From Actinomycetota bacterium (GTDB taxonomy: Bacteria > Actinomycetota > Thermoleophilia > Gaiellales > Gaiellaceae): a DNA stretch of 7,891 bases. Made by a program: the position numbers and the translations under genes. The stretch is taken from positions 12,305 through 20,195 of the forward strand of contig PLDP01000266.1 in NCBI GenBank assembly GCA_003136795.1. Reading direction: 5' to 3'. Below the pieces are notes generated by a model. It searched no databases. It was not told where the DNA came from and was given only the letters and a program-made list of their open reading frames with translations. Below, piece after piece: positions 1 to 6,128 of this stretch; the stretch's first letter is position 1, and the number at the start of each line of letters is the position of its first letter.

Positions 1-395
1 CGCGCGGCGGGGCCGCCTTTGACCACGGTGAGTCGGTCGGGCGTGAAGACAAGTGTTGCGACTTCGCGGCGCAGCGACTCGGGAGACGGCAGCTTCGCGC
101 CGTTCACCCGCGCCTCCTTTGCCTGCCCTTGCCGCAACGTGACGGCGAGCTCGAGCGGCGCGTTGCCGCGCACTCCCTCGACGACGACGCGGGCTGCCGT
201 CTCGCCGAAGCGGATCAGCTGCGTGTCTTGCCGGGTGCGCGGCGAGAAGCCCTGCGTCGCGACGTGGAGCGCCTCGAGCAGGTTCGTCTTGCCGACACCG
301 TTGCGACCGACGACGAGCACGATGCCCGGCTCGAGCGCGAGGTCGAGCGACGCGTATGAGCGGTACTGGCGAAGTTGAACGCGCGCGACGTCCAG
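1..395 (-). CDS. recF: RecF, DNA replication/repair ATPase (5' part only; probable CTG start)
   Basis: RecF is an SMC-like ABC ATPase that binds gapped DNA and helps load RecA through the RecFOR pathway. About 131 N-terminal residues are visible; the rest of the usual ~360-residue protein lies beyond the left edge. The N-terminus reads (M)DVARVQLRQYRSYASLDL, matching the family opening, and a Walker A motif GRNGVGKT is at residues 30-37. The family-like KLPSP and LVFTPDRL segments follow. The frame has no ATG, GTG or TTG between an upstream in-frame TGA (inside dnaN) and the conserved N-terminus. I place the start at the CTG at 395-393. It is preceded at 9 nt by AAAAGG (410-405), a good ribosome binding site that overlaps the dnaN stop. 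The gene follows dnaN after 13 nt and is presumably cotranscribed with it. Family assignment is secure; the CTG start is inferred. Confidence 0.95.
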   Translation of the reverse strand, partial: MDVARVQLRQYRSYASLDLALEPGIVLVVGRNGVGKTNLLEALHVATQGFSPRTRQDTQLIRFGETAARVVVEGVRGNAPLELAVTLRQGQAKEARVNGAKLPSPESLRREVATLVFTPDRLTVVKGGPAA

Positions 396-408
396 GCGGT
401 GTTGCCTT

Positions 409-1539
409 TTACCCCGCCAGCCTGATCGGCATGATCAGGTACACGTAGTCGTCGGCGTCGCCTTCGAGGACGGCCGGCCGGAGCGGGCTGATCAGCTTGA
501 ACTTGATCGTCTCCGAGTCGACGGACTCGAGCCCGTCGCGGAGAAACTCGGCGTTGAACCCGATCTCCATCGCGTCACCCGTGAACGGCGCCGGCAGCGA
601 CTCGCGCGCCTCACCGACGTCCTGTGTGATCGCCGACACCGTCAGCTCGCCCTCGGCGAAGCGCAGCCGCAGCGGCGAGTTGCGCTGCGCCATCAGCGAC
701 ACGCGGCGGACGACCTCGAGCACCTCTTCGCGCGGCAGCGGCAGCTCGTACTCGAACTGCTCGGGCAACAGCTGGCGGTAGTTCGGGAACTGCCCGTCGA
801 TGCGGCGCGTGGTCAGCCACGTTCCGTCGGCACCGAACACGACGTGGTTCTCCTGCATGCCGAGCTGCACCTCGGCGGCACCGGTCGCGATGCGTGCGAG
901 CTCCTGTAGCGCGCGGGCCGGGATGATCGCCTCGAGGTCGGGGAGTGTCCCCGTGACGGGTGTCTCCTTGACGGCGAGGCGGTACGAGTCCGTGGCGGCC
1001 ATCACGATCTTCCCTGGCTCGAAGCGCACGAGGATGCCCGTCAGCACCGGGCGGCTCTCGTCACGCGACGCGCTCCGGCCGACCCGCGCGATCGTCTCGA
1101 CCAGTGCGTCGCGGTCGATCGTGTGCAGTGCCTCGGTGTCGACCTCGGGCAGACGGGGGAAGTCCTCGCTCGAGTACGTGTGCAGTCGGTAGGTCGCAGC
1201 ACCGGCGCTGACCACAACGACGGCTTCGTCGGGATGGTGCTCGATCGAGACTTCGCCGTTCGACAGCGACCGCCCGATGTCGAGCAGCAGCCGGCCCGGA
1301 ACGACGACAGTGCCTTCGCTGGAGACCTGCGCGTCGACGACTGCGCGCAGCGAGACTTCCATGTCGGTCGCTGCGAGATGGAGCTGGCTTCCTTCGGCGC
1401 GCAGCTGGATGCCGCCCAGCACGAGCACGGTCGTGCGAGTCGACACACCGCGTGCGACGACGGCGAGCTTTGTCGCGAGCTCGTCCTTGGCAACGGTAAT
1501 CCTCAGCCCTGTGCCCACTACTGTTTCTGAGTCAATCAT
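409..1539 (-). CDS. dnaN: DNA polymerase III subunit beta (sliding clamp)
   Basis: The beta clamp is a ring-shaped homodimer that encircles DNA and tethers Pol III and other clamp-binding proteins. The 376-residue product has the usual length for three repeated clamp domains of about 125 residues each. It opens with [20 protein letters not shown] and ends in the typical beta-clamp terminus [14 protein letters not shown]. The internal segments [17 protein letters not shown] and [15 protein letters not shown] are characteristic of the family. The ATG at 1539-1537 is preceded by GAGG 9 nt upstream, inside an unusually AT-rich stretch. The gene sits between dnaA and recF on the same strand. It is 128 nt downstream of dnaA and 13 nt upstream of the recF CTG, consistent with a dnaA-dnaN-recF operon. 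No separate dnaN promoter is convincing. Confidence 0.98.
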   Translation of the reverse strand: MIDSETVVGTGLRITVAKDELATKLAVVARGVSTRTTVLVLGGIQLRAEGSQLHLAATDMEVSLRAVVDAQVSSEGTVVVPGRLLLDIGRSLSNGEVSIEHHPDEAVVVVSAGAATYRLHTYSSEDFPRLPEVDTEALHTIDRDALVETIARVGRSASRDESRPVLTGILVRFEPGKIVMAATDSYRLAVKETPVTGTLPDLEAIIPARALQELARIATGAAEVQLGMQENHVVFGADGTWLTTRRIDGQFPNYRQLLPEQFEYELPLPREEVLEVVRRVSLMAQRNSPLRLRFAEGELTVSAITQDVGEARESLPAPFTGDAMEIGFNAEFLRDGLESVDSETIKFKLISPLRPAVLEGDADDYVYLIMPIRLAG

Positions 1540-1667
1540 TTAAATAAACCTCGTTGTAGTCATAAGGCCTGTGGGTCCGGGGAGAAGCGCTTCGATCCCT
1601 CTACGAGAGCCATTTTCACTGTGGGGGCGGACGGGGGACAAGTCGCGCTCGTGCACAGGGCGTTCCG
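1540..1667. other. dnaA-dnaN intergenic spacer; possible second part of the origin
   Basis: This 128-nt spacer holds no gene. It contains degenerate DnaA-box-like 9-mers: TCGTGCACA at 1649-1657 (7/9 to TTGTCCACA, plus strand) and TTGTCCCCC on the minus strand at 1641-1633 (7/9). A related 8/9 match lies just inside the end of dnaA at 1711. The sharpest A/T run I noticed in the window spans about 1534-1549, next to the dnaN start. A 10-bp palindrome GAAGCGCTTC lies at 1584-1593, with no known function. In Streptomyces and Mycobacterium the origin lies between dnaA and dnaN, so a role in replication is possible, but 128 nt is short and the matches are weak. Confidence 0.4.
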
Positions 1668-3059
1668 TCAACGCGCTTGCCGGACGCGAGCTGTGAGTTC
1701 CTGGACGAGGTTGTACACAGATCTATCCTCGCGGATCAGGCGGGCGATTTTGGACGTCGCGTGGATCACCGTGGTGTGGTCGCGGCCGCCGAATTCCTTG
1801 CCGATCTTCGGCAGCGACGAGTCGGTGAGCTCGCGTGAGAGGTACATCGCGACCTGCCGCGGGTAGACGATGTTCTGAGAGCGGCGATCGCCTGTCAGCT
1901 CCTGTAGCGTGACGCTGAAGCGCTCGCAGACGAGCTCTTGGATCCGCTCGATCGAGATCTGGGCGCTCTCACCTTGTGGGAAGACGTCCTTGAGCACGTC
2001 CTGCGCGAGGTCGACCGAGAGCGGCCGGCCCGTTAGCGACGAGAACGCGACGACACGCGTGAGCGCGCCTTCGAGCTCGCGGATGTTCGTGGAGACGCGG
2101 GAGGCGATGAACGTCAAGAGCTCCGGCTCTCGGATCTCGATCTGGTCGTTCTTGACCTTCTTGCGCAGGATCGCGATGCGCGTCTCCAGGTCGGGCGGCT
2201 GGATGTCGGTGATCAGGCCCCATTCGAACCGTGACCGCAGCCGCTCCTCGAGCGTGGAGATGTCGCGGGGCGGCCGGTCGGACGACATGACGATCTGGCG
2301 GCCGGCCTCATAGAGCGAGTTGAAGGTGTGGAAGAACTCCTCCTGGATGCGCTCCTTGTGCTCGAAGAACTGCACGTCGTCGATCAGGAGCACGTCGTAG
2401 GTGCGGTAACGCTGCTTGAAGCCCTCGATGCGCTTGTCGCGGAGGCTGTTGATGAAGTCGTTCATGAACGTTTCCGAGGTCACGTAGCGGCAGGTGAGCC
2501 CGCCACCGTGGTCGGTGACGAAGTTCGCGACCGCGTGCAAGAGGTGCGTCTTCCCGAGGCCGGTGTGCCCGTAGATGAAGAGCGGGTTGTAGGCCTGCGC
2601 CGGCGCCTCGGCGACAGCCAGCGCGGCCGCGTGGGCGAAGCGGTTGGACGACCCGATCACGAACGAGTCGAAGGTGTACTTCGGGTTGATCCCCGCGACG
2701 TCCGTGCGGACGGCGGTCACCTCGATCGGCAGTGGCCGCACCGCGCTTGGCACGGCGCTCGGCACGGACTGGACGGCAGGCGCGGGGGCCGGAGGCTCTT
2801 CCATGACGCGCAACTGCACGCGCAGATCGGATCCGCCGGCGTCCTTGACTGCGGCGCGGATCAGGTCGAGGAAGTGGCCCTCGATCCACTCGCGCGTGAA
2901 GTCGTTCGGGACGGCGACCGCGAACGTGTCGTCGTCGAGCTCTGCGCCGCCGACCTCGCCGAACCAGGTCGAGTAGGTCGTGTCGTTGAGGGCTTCGCGG
3001 AGCCGGGCGGACACATCGTTCCAGAGTTCCTCCGCCGTCAGCTCGATCTGCCGCTCCAC
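1668..3059 (-). CDS. dnaA: Chromosomal replication initiator protein DnaA
   Basis: DnaA is the AAA+ ATPase that binds DnaA boxes, melts oriC and recruits the replicative helicase. The product is 463 residues, normal for the family. Domain I occupies about residues 8-86 ([22 protein letters not shown]). A Pro/Ala/Val-rich linker spans about 87-120. The AAA+ core runs about 123-360: Walker A GHTGLGKT at 164-171, Walker B LLIDD at 224-228, [10 protein letters not shown] at 273-282 and a sensor-2 NIRELEGAL at 325-333. The DNA-binding domain IV carries the DnaA signature [11 protein letters not shown] at 424-434. The start is a GTG with AGAGGAG 12 nt upstream (3078-3072), a slightly long spacing. 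A promoter lies at 3100-3128, and the DnaA-box cluster beyond it suggests autoregulation (inferred). Confidence 0.98.
   Translation of the reverse strand: MERQIELTAEELWNDVSARLREALNDTTYSTWFGEVGGAELDDDTFAVAVPNDFTREWIEGHFLDLIRAAVKDAGGSDLRVQLRVMEEPPAPAPAVQSVPSAVPSAVRPLPIEVTAVRTDVAGINPKYTFDSFVIGSSNRFAHAAALAVAEAPAQAYNPLFIYGHTGLGKTHLLHAVANFVTDHGGGLTCRYVTSETFMNDFINSLRDKRIEGFKQRYRTYDVLLIDDVQFFEHKERIQEEFFHTFNSLYEAGRQIVMSSDRPPRDISTLEERLRSRFEWGLITDIQPPDLETRIAILRKKVKNDQIEIREPELLTFIASRVSTNIRELEGALTRVVAFSSLTGRPLSVDLAQDVLKDVFPQGESAQISIERIQELVCERFSVTLQELTGDRRSQNIVYPRQVAMYLSRELTDSSLPKIGKEFGGRDHTTVIHATSKIARLIREDRSVYNLVQELTARVRQAR
1711..1719 (+). promoter_or_regulatory. Candidate DnaA box inside the 3' end of dnaA
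   Basis: TTGTACACA matches the GC-rich-bacterial DnaA box TTGTCCACA at 8 of 9 positions. It lies in the last ~50 nt of dnaA, close to two weaker matches in the dnaA-dnaN spacer. It also encodes part of the DnaA C-terminus, so the match could be chance. Confidence 0.35.
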
Positions 3060-3099
3060 TCCGCTTCAACGCTCCTCTGTTCGACCCCTGGGGGTGGCG

Positions 3100-3128
3100 A
3101 GCATAGCAGCGTCCCCGCGGCGGCTCAA
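3100..3128 (-). promoter_or_regulatory. dnaA promoter (-35 TTGAGC, -10 TATGCT)
   Basis: On the minus strand TTGAGC (3128-3123) and TATGCT (3105-3100) are separated by exactly 17 nt. Each matches the housekeeping sigma-factor consensus at 4 of 6 positions. Transcription would begin near 3093, giving a leader of roughly 34 nt that contains the AGAGGAG ribosome binding site before the dnaA GTG. The nearest DnaA-box-like site begins about 54 nt upstream of the -35 element. The call rests on motif and position only. Confidence 0.6.
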
Positions 3129-3202
3129 TGAGGATTTCTCGACTCGTCCCGAAGCGGCAATTCCAGTTATTTGCAGGGATTTCGTCCACCTCCACGCGAG
3201 TC

Positions 3203-3216
3203 TCCACAGGTGTGGA
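3203..3216. repeat. Inverted repeat formed by two head-to-head DnaA-box-like sites
   Basis: TCCACA (3203-3208), a 2-nt GG spacer and TGTGGA (3211-3216) form a perfect 6-bp inverted repeat. Each arm is the conserved half of a 7/9 DnaA box, so two DnaA molecules could bind facing each other. It could be a preferred site for oligomer nucleation, but this is inferred from sequence alone. Confidence 0.55.
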
Positions 3217-3277
3217 AAGTCTGCGTCGGCGGCGGCCCGTATGTCCCCTTTCCACGGCTTTTCCACCTCCGCACGCC

Positions 3278-3286
3278 TGTGGACAA
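3278..3286 (-). promoter_or_regulatory. Perfect DnaA box (TTGTCCACA on the minus strand)
   Basis: The plus strand reads TGTGGACAA, the exact complement of TTGTCCACA, a form common in GC-rich actinobacteria. It is the only perfect match in the cluster and the one nearest rpmH. It ends 22 nt before the rpmH -10 hexamer, beside the place where a -35 element would be, so DnaA bound here could affect rpmH transcription (inferred). Confidence 0.75.
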
Positions 3287-3308
3287 CCGGAGGGCGAAAA
3301 GGTCCGGC

Positions 3309-3314
3309 TATACT
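3309..3314 (+). promoter_or_regulatory. Probable -10 element for the rpmH operon
   Basis: TATACT matches TATAAT at 5 of 6 positions and lies 42 nt upstream of the rpmH ATG. No convincing -35 hexamer is found 16-19 nt upstream. Transcription would begin near 3321, giving a leader of about 36 nt. This would drive rpmH-rnpA-yidD-yidC-jag-rsmG. Confidence 0.5.
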
Positions 3315-3356
3315 CGCCCGCGGCCGGCACCCGCTGGTCCAGTTCTTCTTTTCGCG

Positions 3357-3491
3357 ATGAAACGGACCTATCAGCCGAATGTACGCAAGCGGAAGCGGAA
3401 GCACGGCTTCCGCGCCCGCATGGCGACGCGTGCCGGTCAGCAGATCCTCAAGCGGCGCCGCTCGAAGGGCCGCAAGCGCCTGTCGGCGTAA
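3357..3491 (+). CDS. rpmH: 50S ribosomal protein L34
   Basis: L34 is a small, very basic protein of the large ribosomal subunit. The 44-residue product begins [20 protein letters not shown] and ends in the typical KGRKRLSA, the full family length. Longer in-frame readings starting upstream would run through the origin and are not credible. The 20 nt before the ATG are pyrimidine-rich, without a recognisable Shine-Dalgarno sequence, which is odd for a highly expressed gene. The stop overlaps the next start by one base (TAATG), coupling rpmH to rnpA. It is the first gene of the rightward operon leaving oriC. Confidence 0.97.
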   Translation: MKRTYQPNVRKRKRKHGFRARMATRAGQQILKRRRSKGRKRLSA

Positions 3492-3847
3492 TGCCGCCGG
3501 TGCAGCGCCGGAACCGCCTCTCCCGCTCTCGCGACTTCGATGCCGTCTATCGCCAGGGCCGCTCCGTCTCGACGCGCTTTCTGACGCTCTACTGGTTCGA
3601 GCGCGACGAGTCGATCGGCGCGCCCCGCCTGGGCTTCGCCGTGCCGAAGGCCGTCGGGAACGCCGTCGTGCGGAACCGGATCAAGCGGCAGCTGCGGGAC
3701 ATCGTCCGCGGCCGGCTGGAGGCGGTGCCGCCGACGAACGACTACGTCCTCGTGGTGCGCCAGGGGCTGCCGGAAGCGGCCGAGGCCAACGGGCACGAGT
3801 GGCTCGAGGCGCGTGTCGACGAGGTGCTCGGAAAGGCCGCGGCATGA
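3491..3847 (+). CDS. rnpA: Ribonuclease P protein component
   Basis: This basic protein binds RNase P RNA and helps it remove 5' leaders from tRNA precursors. The product is 118 residues, normal for RnpA. The family core GFAVPKAVGNAVVRNRIKRQLR spans about residues 48-69 and includes the RNR signature. The opening RRNRLSRSRDFDAVYRQGRS is also typical. The ATG at 3491 shares its A with the rpmH stop, and the TGA stop at 3845-3847 overlaps the yidD ATG in an ATGA tetranucleotide. rpmH-rnpA-yidD-yidC is a classic conserved series. Upstream in-frame extensions would read through rpmH in another frame and are rejected. Confidence 0.97.
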   Translation: MPPVQRRNRLSRSRDFDAVYRQGRSVSTRFLTLYWFERDESIGAPRLGFAVPKAVGNAVVRNRIKRQLRDIVRGRLEAVPPTNDYVLVVRQGLPEAAEANGHEWLEARVDEVLGKAAA

Positions 3848-4065
3848 CGTCCCCAGCCAGGTCGCTCGCGATCCTCCCGATCCGTCTCTACCAGCTGCTG
3901 GTGTCGCCGTTCATTCGCGCGAACACGTGCAAGTACCACCCGAGCTGCTCCGAGTACGCAGTGCTCGCGATCCGCAAGCACGGCGTGCTGCGCGGCGTTC
4001 CGATGGCGGGCTGGCGGCTCCTGCGCTGTAACCCCTGGTCGCACGGCGGAGTCGACTACCCGTGA
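3844..4065 (+). CDS. yidD: Membrane protein insertion efficiency factor YidD
   Basis: YidD is a small membrane-associated protein thought to assist YidC-dependent insertion of inner-membrane proteins. The 73-residue product has the family hallmarks: an amphipathic N-terminal helix (RLYQLLVSPFI), the cysteine motif CKYHPSCSEYA at residues 29-39, a third cysteine at 62 and the terminal NPWSHGGVDYP. GGAAAGG 7 nt upstream of the ATG (3830-3836) is a good ribosome binding site inside rnpA. The start overlaps the rnpA stop by 4 nt, and the stop overlaps the yidC GTG, so the three genes are probably translationally coupled. Confidence 0.95.
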   Translation: MTSPARSLAILPIRLYQLLVSPFIRANTCKYHPSCSEYAVLAIRKHGVLRGVPMAGWRLLRCNPWSHGGVDYP

Positions 4066-4880
4066 GCTCTCTGATGCTCTTCTCGATCCTGCAGCCGCTC
4101 GAGAACGTCATGAAGTCGATCCTCGACTTCCTGCACACCAGCGTCGGCCTGCCGTGGGCGTGGTCGATCGTCGCGCTGACGATCCTCGTGCGCATCGTGC
4201 TCGTGCCGCTGACGGTGCGGCAGATCCATTCGATGCAGTCGCTCCAGGCGCATGCGCCGGAGATGAAGGCGCTGCAGAAGAAATACAAGGGCGACCGCCA
4301 AAAGCTGAACGAAGAGCTGATGAAGTTCTACAAGGAGAACAACATCAATCCGGCGGCCTCGTGCCTGCCGCTGCTCGCGCAGTTCCCTGTCTTCATCGCG
4401 CTGTACTTCACGCTCAAGCACGGCACGAAGCACATCACCGGCTCGTGGCTGCACGTCGTCCCGAACATCTCCGACAAGGCGACGGCGCACTGGTCGGGCT
4501 TCGTCCTGCTCGCGATCTATGCGGGGTCGCAGATCTCCTCGACGTACTTCATGGGCGCGACGATGGACAAGACGCAGCGCAGGATCATGATGTTCCTGCC
4601 GCTCGTCTTCCTGACCGTCGTCTCGCGCTTCCCGACCGGCCTCATCCTCTACTGGATGACGACCAACCTCTGGACGGTCGGCCAGGGCCTCGTCACCCGC
4701 AGGCTCGTGCCGAAGCCCGGCACGGCGGGCGCGCTGCCCGTGGGCCCGAAGCGCACCTCGCGCAACCCGCCGAAGGAGAACGTCGCGACGGGCAACGGCA
4801 CCGCCGCCGAAGCCGCCGCGCCGAAGCCGCCGCCGTCGCAGCCGCGCCGGGTCAAGAAGAAGGGCAGAGCGAAGCGGTGA
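4062..4880 (+). CDS. yidC: Membrane protein insertase YidC (Oxa1 family)
   Basis: YidC inserts and folds proteins in the cytoplasmic membrane, alone or with SecYEG. The 272-residue product has the five-helix Oxa1 core. A first core helix at about 34-52 carries Arg44, equivalent to the conserved groove arginine. A charged cytoplasmic hairpin spans about 62-92 (KKYKGDRQKLNEELMKFYKENNINP). Further membrane segments lie near 101-118, 145-163, 176-188 and 190-209. There is no signal peptide, lipobox cysteine or large periplasmic domain, so this is the short type. The tail from about 215 is Ala/Pro-rich and ends in basic RRVKKKGRAKR, a possible ribosome contact. The GTG at 4062 overlaps the yidD stop (GTGA) with GGCGGAG 10 nt upstream. 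An ATG 12 nt later is an alternative start. Confidence 0.96.
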   Translation: MSSLMLFSILQPLENVMKSILDFLHTSVGLPWAWSIVALTILVRIVLVPLTVRQIHSMQSLQAHAPEMKALQKKYKGDRQKLNEELMKFYKENNINPAASCLPLLAQFPVFIALYFTLKHGTKHITGSWLHVVPNISDKATAHWSGFVLLAIYAGSQISSTYFMGATMDKTQRRIMMFLPLVFLTVVSRFPTGLILYWMTTNLWTVGQGLVTRRLVPKPGTAGALPVGPKRTSRNPPKENVATGNGTAAEAAAPKPPPSQPRRVKKKGRAKR

Positions 4881-5563
4881 GCGACGACGGCACTGCGCAC
4901 GTCAGTGTCGAGGCGACGGGGGAGACCGCCGGCGAAGCGAAGTGGAAGGCGCTCCGCGACCTCGAGCGGCTGGCGCCGGGGCTCGACAAGGAGTCGGTTC
5001 AGTTCCAGGTCGTCTCGGAAGGCGAACGCGGGCTCCTCGGCGTTGGATACGCGCCGGCGCGTGTGATCGCAACAGCGGTTGCGAATGCGGCCACGCCTGC
5101 GCCTGCTCCGCGCGAGGACGAGAGCGAGGTCGAGACGCACGCACGCGAGCTCGTCGAGCGCGTCGTCGGCGCGATGGGGATCGTCGCCCGCGTCGAGGTG
5201 CGGGAGACCGACGACGAGGTGTTCGTCACGTGCAGCGGCGACGAACTCGGCCTGCTGATCGGCAAGCACGGCCAGACGATCGACGCGTTGCAGGCGGTTG
5301 CCAACGCGGCCGTCTATCGGTCCGGCACGCACAAGCCGGTGACCGTCGATGCGGCCGGCTATCGCGACCGCCGCCGGTTGACGCTGGAGGGGATCGCCGT
5401 GCGCAGCGCGGAGCGCGCGGCCCAGGGCGAGCGCGTGCTGCTCGAGCCGATGAGCCCGGTCGAGCGGAAGGTCGTGCACGAACGGCTCAAGGAGTTCCCC
5501 GGCGTGCAGACGGCGAGCGAGGGGACGGAGCCCAATCGGTACGTCGTCGTCCTCCCGGCTTGA
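4877..5563 (+). CDS. jag: Jag/KhpB family RNA-binding protein (Jag_N-KH-R3H)
   Basis: Jag/KhpB proteins bind RNA and affect cell elongation, division and small-RNA regulation in Gram-positive bacteria; the exact role here is unknown. The 228-residue product has three recognisable parts. A Jag_N domain spans about 10-66 (EAKWKALRDLERL and GERGLLGVGYAPARV). A KH domain spans about 104-158 with the GxxG loop GKHG at 129-132. An R3H domain spans about 163-228 with the R-x3-H motif at Arg197 and His201. A charged, Ala/Pro-rich linker lies at about 67-88. The GTG at 4877 overlaps the yidC TGA (GTGA). The same frame is open much further upstream, but that part is antisense to nothing and only shadows yidC, so the coupled GTG is preferred. 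Confidence 0.94.
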   Translation: MSDDGTAHVSVEATGETAGEAKWKALRDLERLAPGLDKESVQFQVVSEGERGLLGVGYAPARVIATAVANAATPAPAPREDESEVETHARELVERVVGAMGIVARVEVRETDDEVFVTCSGDELGLLIGKHGQTIDALQAVANAAVYRSGTHKPVTVDAAGYRDRRRLTLEGIAVRSAERAAQGERVLLEPMSPVERKVVHERLKEFPGVQTASEGTEPNRYVVVLPA

Positions 5564-5618
5564 TGCTTGGCTCGCGGCGGTCGTCGCGACTCCGGGCCTG
5601 ACCGCGATCCGCGATCCA

Positions 5619-6128
5619 GTGGAAGCGCGCCGGGCGCTCCTCGACGACTCGCTCGCGGGCGCCGAAATCGTTGCGCGCTTCGACGGGACGATCGTGGACG
5701 TCGGCAGCGGCGGGGGTGCGCCCGGCATTCCACTCGCGCACGCGTTCCCGGAGCGCGAGGTCGTGCTGCTGGAGGCCGCGCGACGCAAGTGCGAGTTCCT
5801 CGAGCGTGTCGCGCCGGCGAACGCGCGTGTGGTCTGGGGCCGCGCAGAGGATCAGGAGACCGACTGGGCCGGCGTCGCCGTCGCGAAGGCGCTCGCGCAG
5901 CCGCCGACCGCGCTGGAGTGGTGCCTGCCGCTCGTGCGCGAGGGAGGAGCGGCCGTGCTGTGGGTCGGCCCGTCGGCCGATCGCGAGCGGATCGCAGCGG
6001 TCGCGGGCCGGATCGCCGGCGAGCTCGAGGACGCGCCCTCCGGTTTTGTCGTCGTCCGCAAGACAGGCCCGACGCCGCCCGGCTTTCCGCGCCGCGCGGG
6101 TGTCGCGAAGAAGCGCCCGCTCGCCTAA
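5619..6128 (+). CDS. rsmG: 16S rRNA (guanine-N7) methyltransferase RsmG (GidB); true start uncertain
   Basis: RsmG uses S-adenosylmethionine to methylate N7 of a guanine in the 530 loop of 16S rRNA (G527 in E. coli). From GTG 5619 the product is 169 residues. The SAM-binding motif VDVGSGGGAPGIPLA is at 26-40, a GRAED motif at 74-78 and the family C-terminus KTGPTPPGFPRRAGVAKKRPL at 148-168. Family members are usually about 210-240 residues. The same frame upstream of 5619 reads LDAWLAAVVATPGLTAIRD from 5559. That is clearly the family N-terminus (compare the usual NLTAIRDP), yet it has no ATG, GTG or TTG. Translation may start at a rare codon such as CTG 5598, or one base may be missing after the ATG at 5563. 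The coordinates give the first standard start and probably omit real N-terminal residues. The stop interlocks with that of the convergent gene. Confidence 0.9.
   Translation: MEARRALLDDSLAGAEIVARFDGTIVDVGSGGGAPGIPLAHAFPEREVVLLEAARRKCEFLERVAPANARVVWGRAEDQETDWAGVAVAKALAQPPTALEWCLPLVREGGAAVLWVGPSADRERIAAVAGRIAGELEDAPSGFVVVRKTGPTPPGFPRRAGVAKKRPLA

Larger units (their letters stand above)
3159..3286. other. oriC: oriC: DnaA-box cluster with adjacent AT-rich patch
   Basis: The dnaA-rpmH spacer (3060-3356) contains no gene. Measured against TTGTCCACA it holds these 9-mers: TCGTCCACC at 3182-3190 (7/9, plus); GTCTCCACA at 3200-3208 (7/9, plus); 3211-3219 (7/9, minus); CTTTCCACG at 3248-3256 (6/9, plus); TTTTCCACC at 3259-3267 (7/9, plus); and 3278-3286 (9/9, minus). 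Six candidates in about 105 nt, four of them plus-oriented and two minus, is far from random. The segment about 3159-3184 is roughly 60% A/T in an otherwise GC-rich window and is the best candidate for the unwinding element. The position between dnaA and rpmH, and the strand switch of genes here, fit a bidirectional origin. Confidence 0.8.

Noticed and set aside
1553..1567. DnaA-trio-like sequence (TTGTAGTCATAAG) near the dnaN start
   Set aside because: Only one clear TAG trio; no repeated array next to a strong DnaA box.
1584..1593. Palindrome GAAGCGCTTC upstream of dnaN as a LexA or repressor operator
   Set aside because: It does not fit the actinobacterial SOS box GAAC-N4-GTTC, and a single 10-bp palindrome is expected by chance.
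2308..3330. Minus-strand open frame of 340 codons crossing oriC and dnaA
   Set aside because: It is out of frame with dnaA, Arg-rich, without homology I recognise, and crosses the origin and dnaA promoter.
3128..3490. Upstream extensions of the rpmH and rnpA frames into the origin
   Set aside because: L34 and RnpA have complete family N-termini at 3357 and 3491; the extensions lie over DnaA boxes and the promoter.
4154..4876. Upstream extension of the jag reading frame through yidC
   Set aside because: This part is only the shadow frame of yidC; Jag_N homology begins just after the coupled GTG at 4877.
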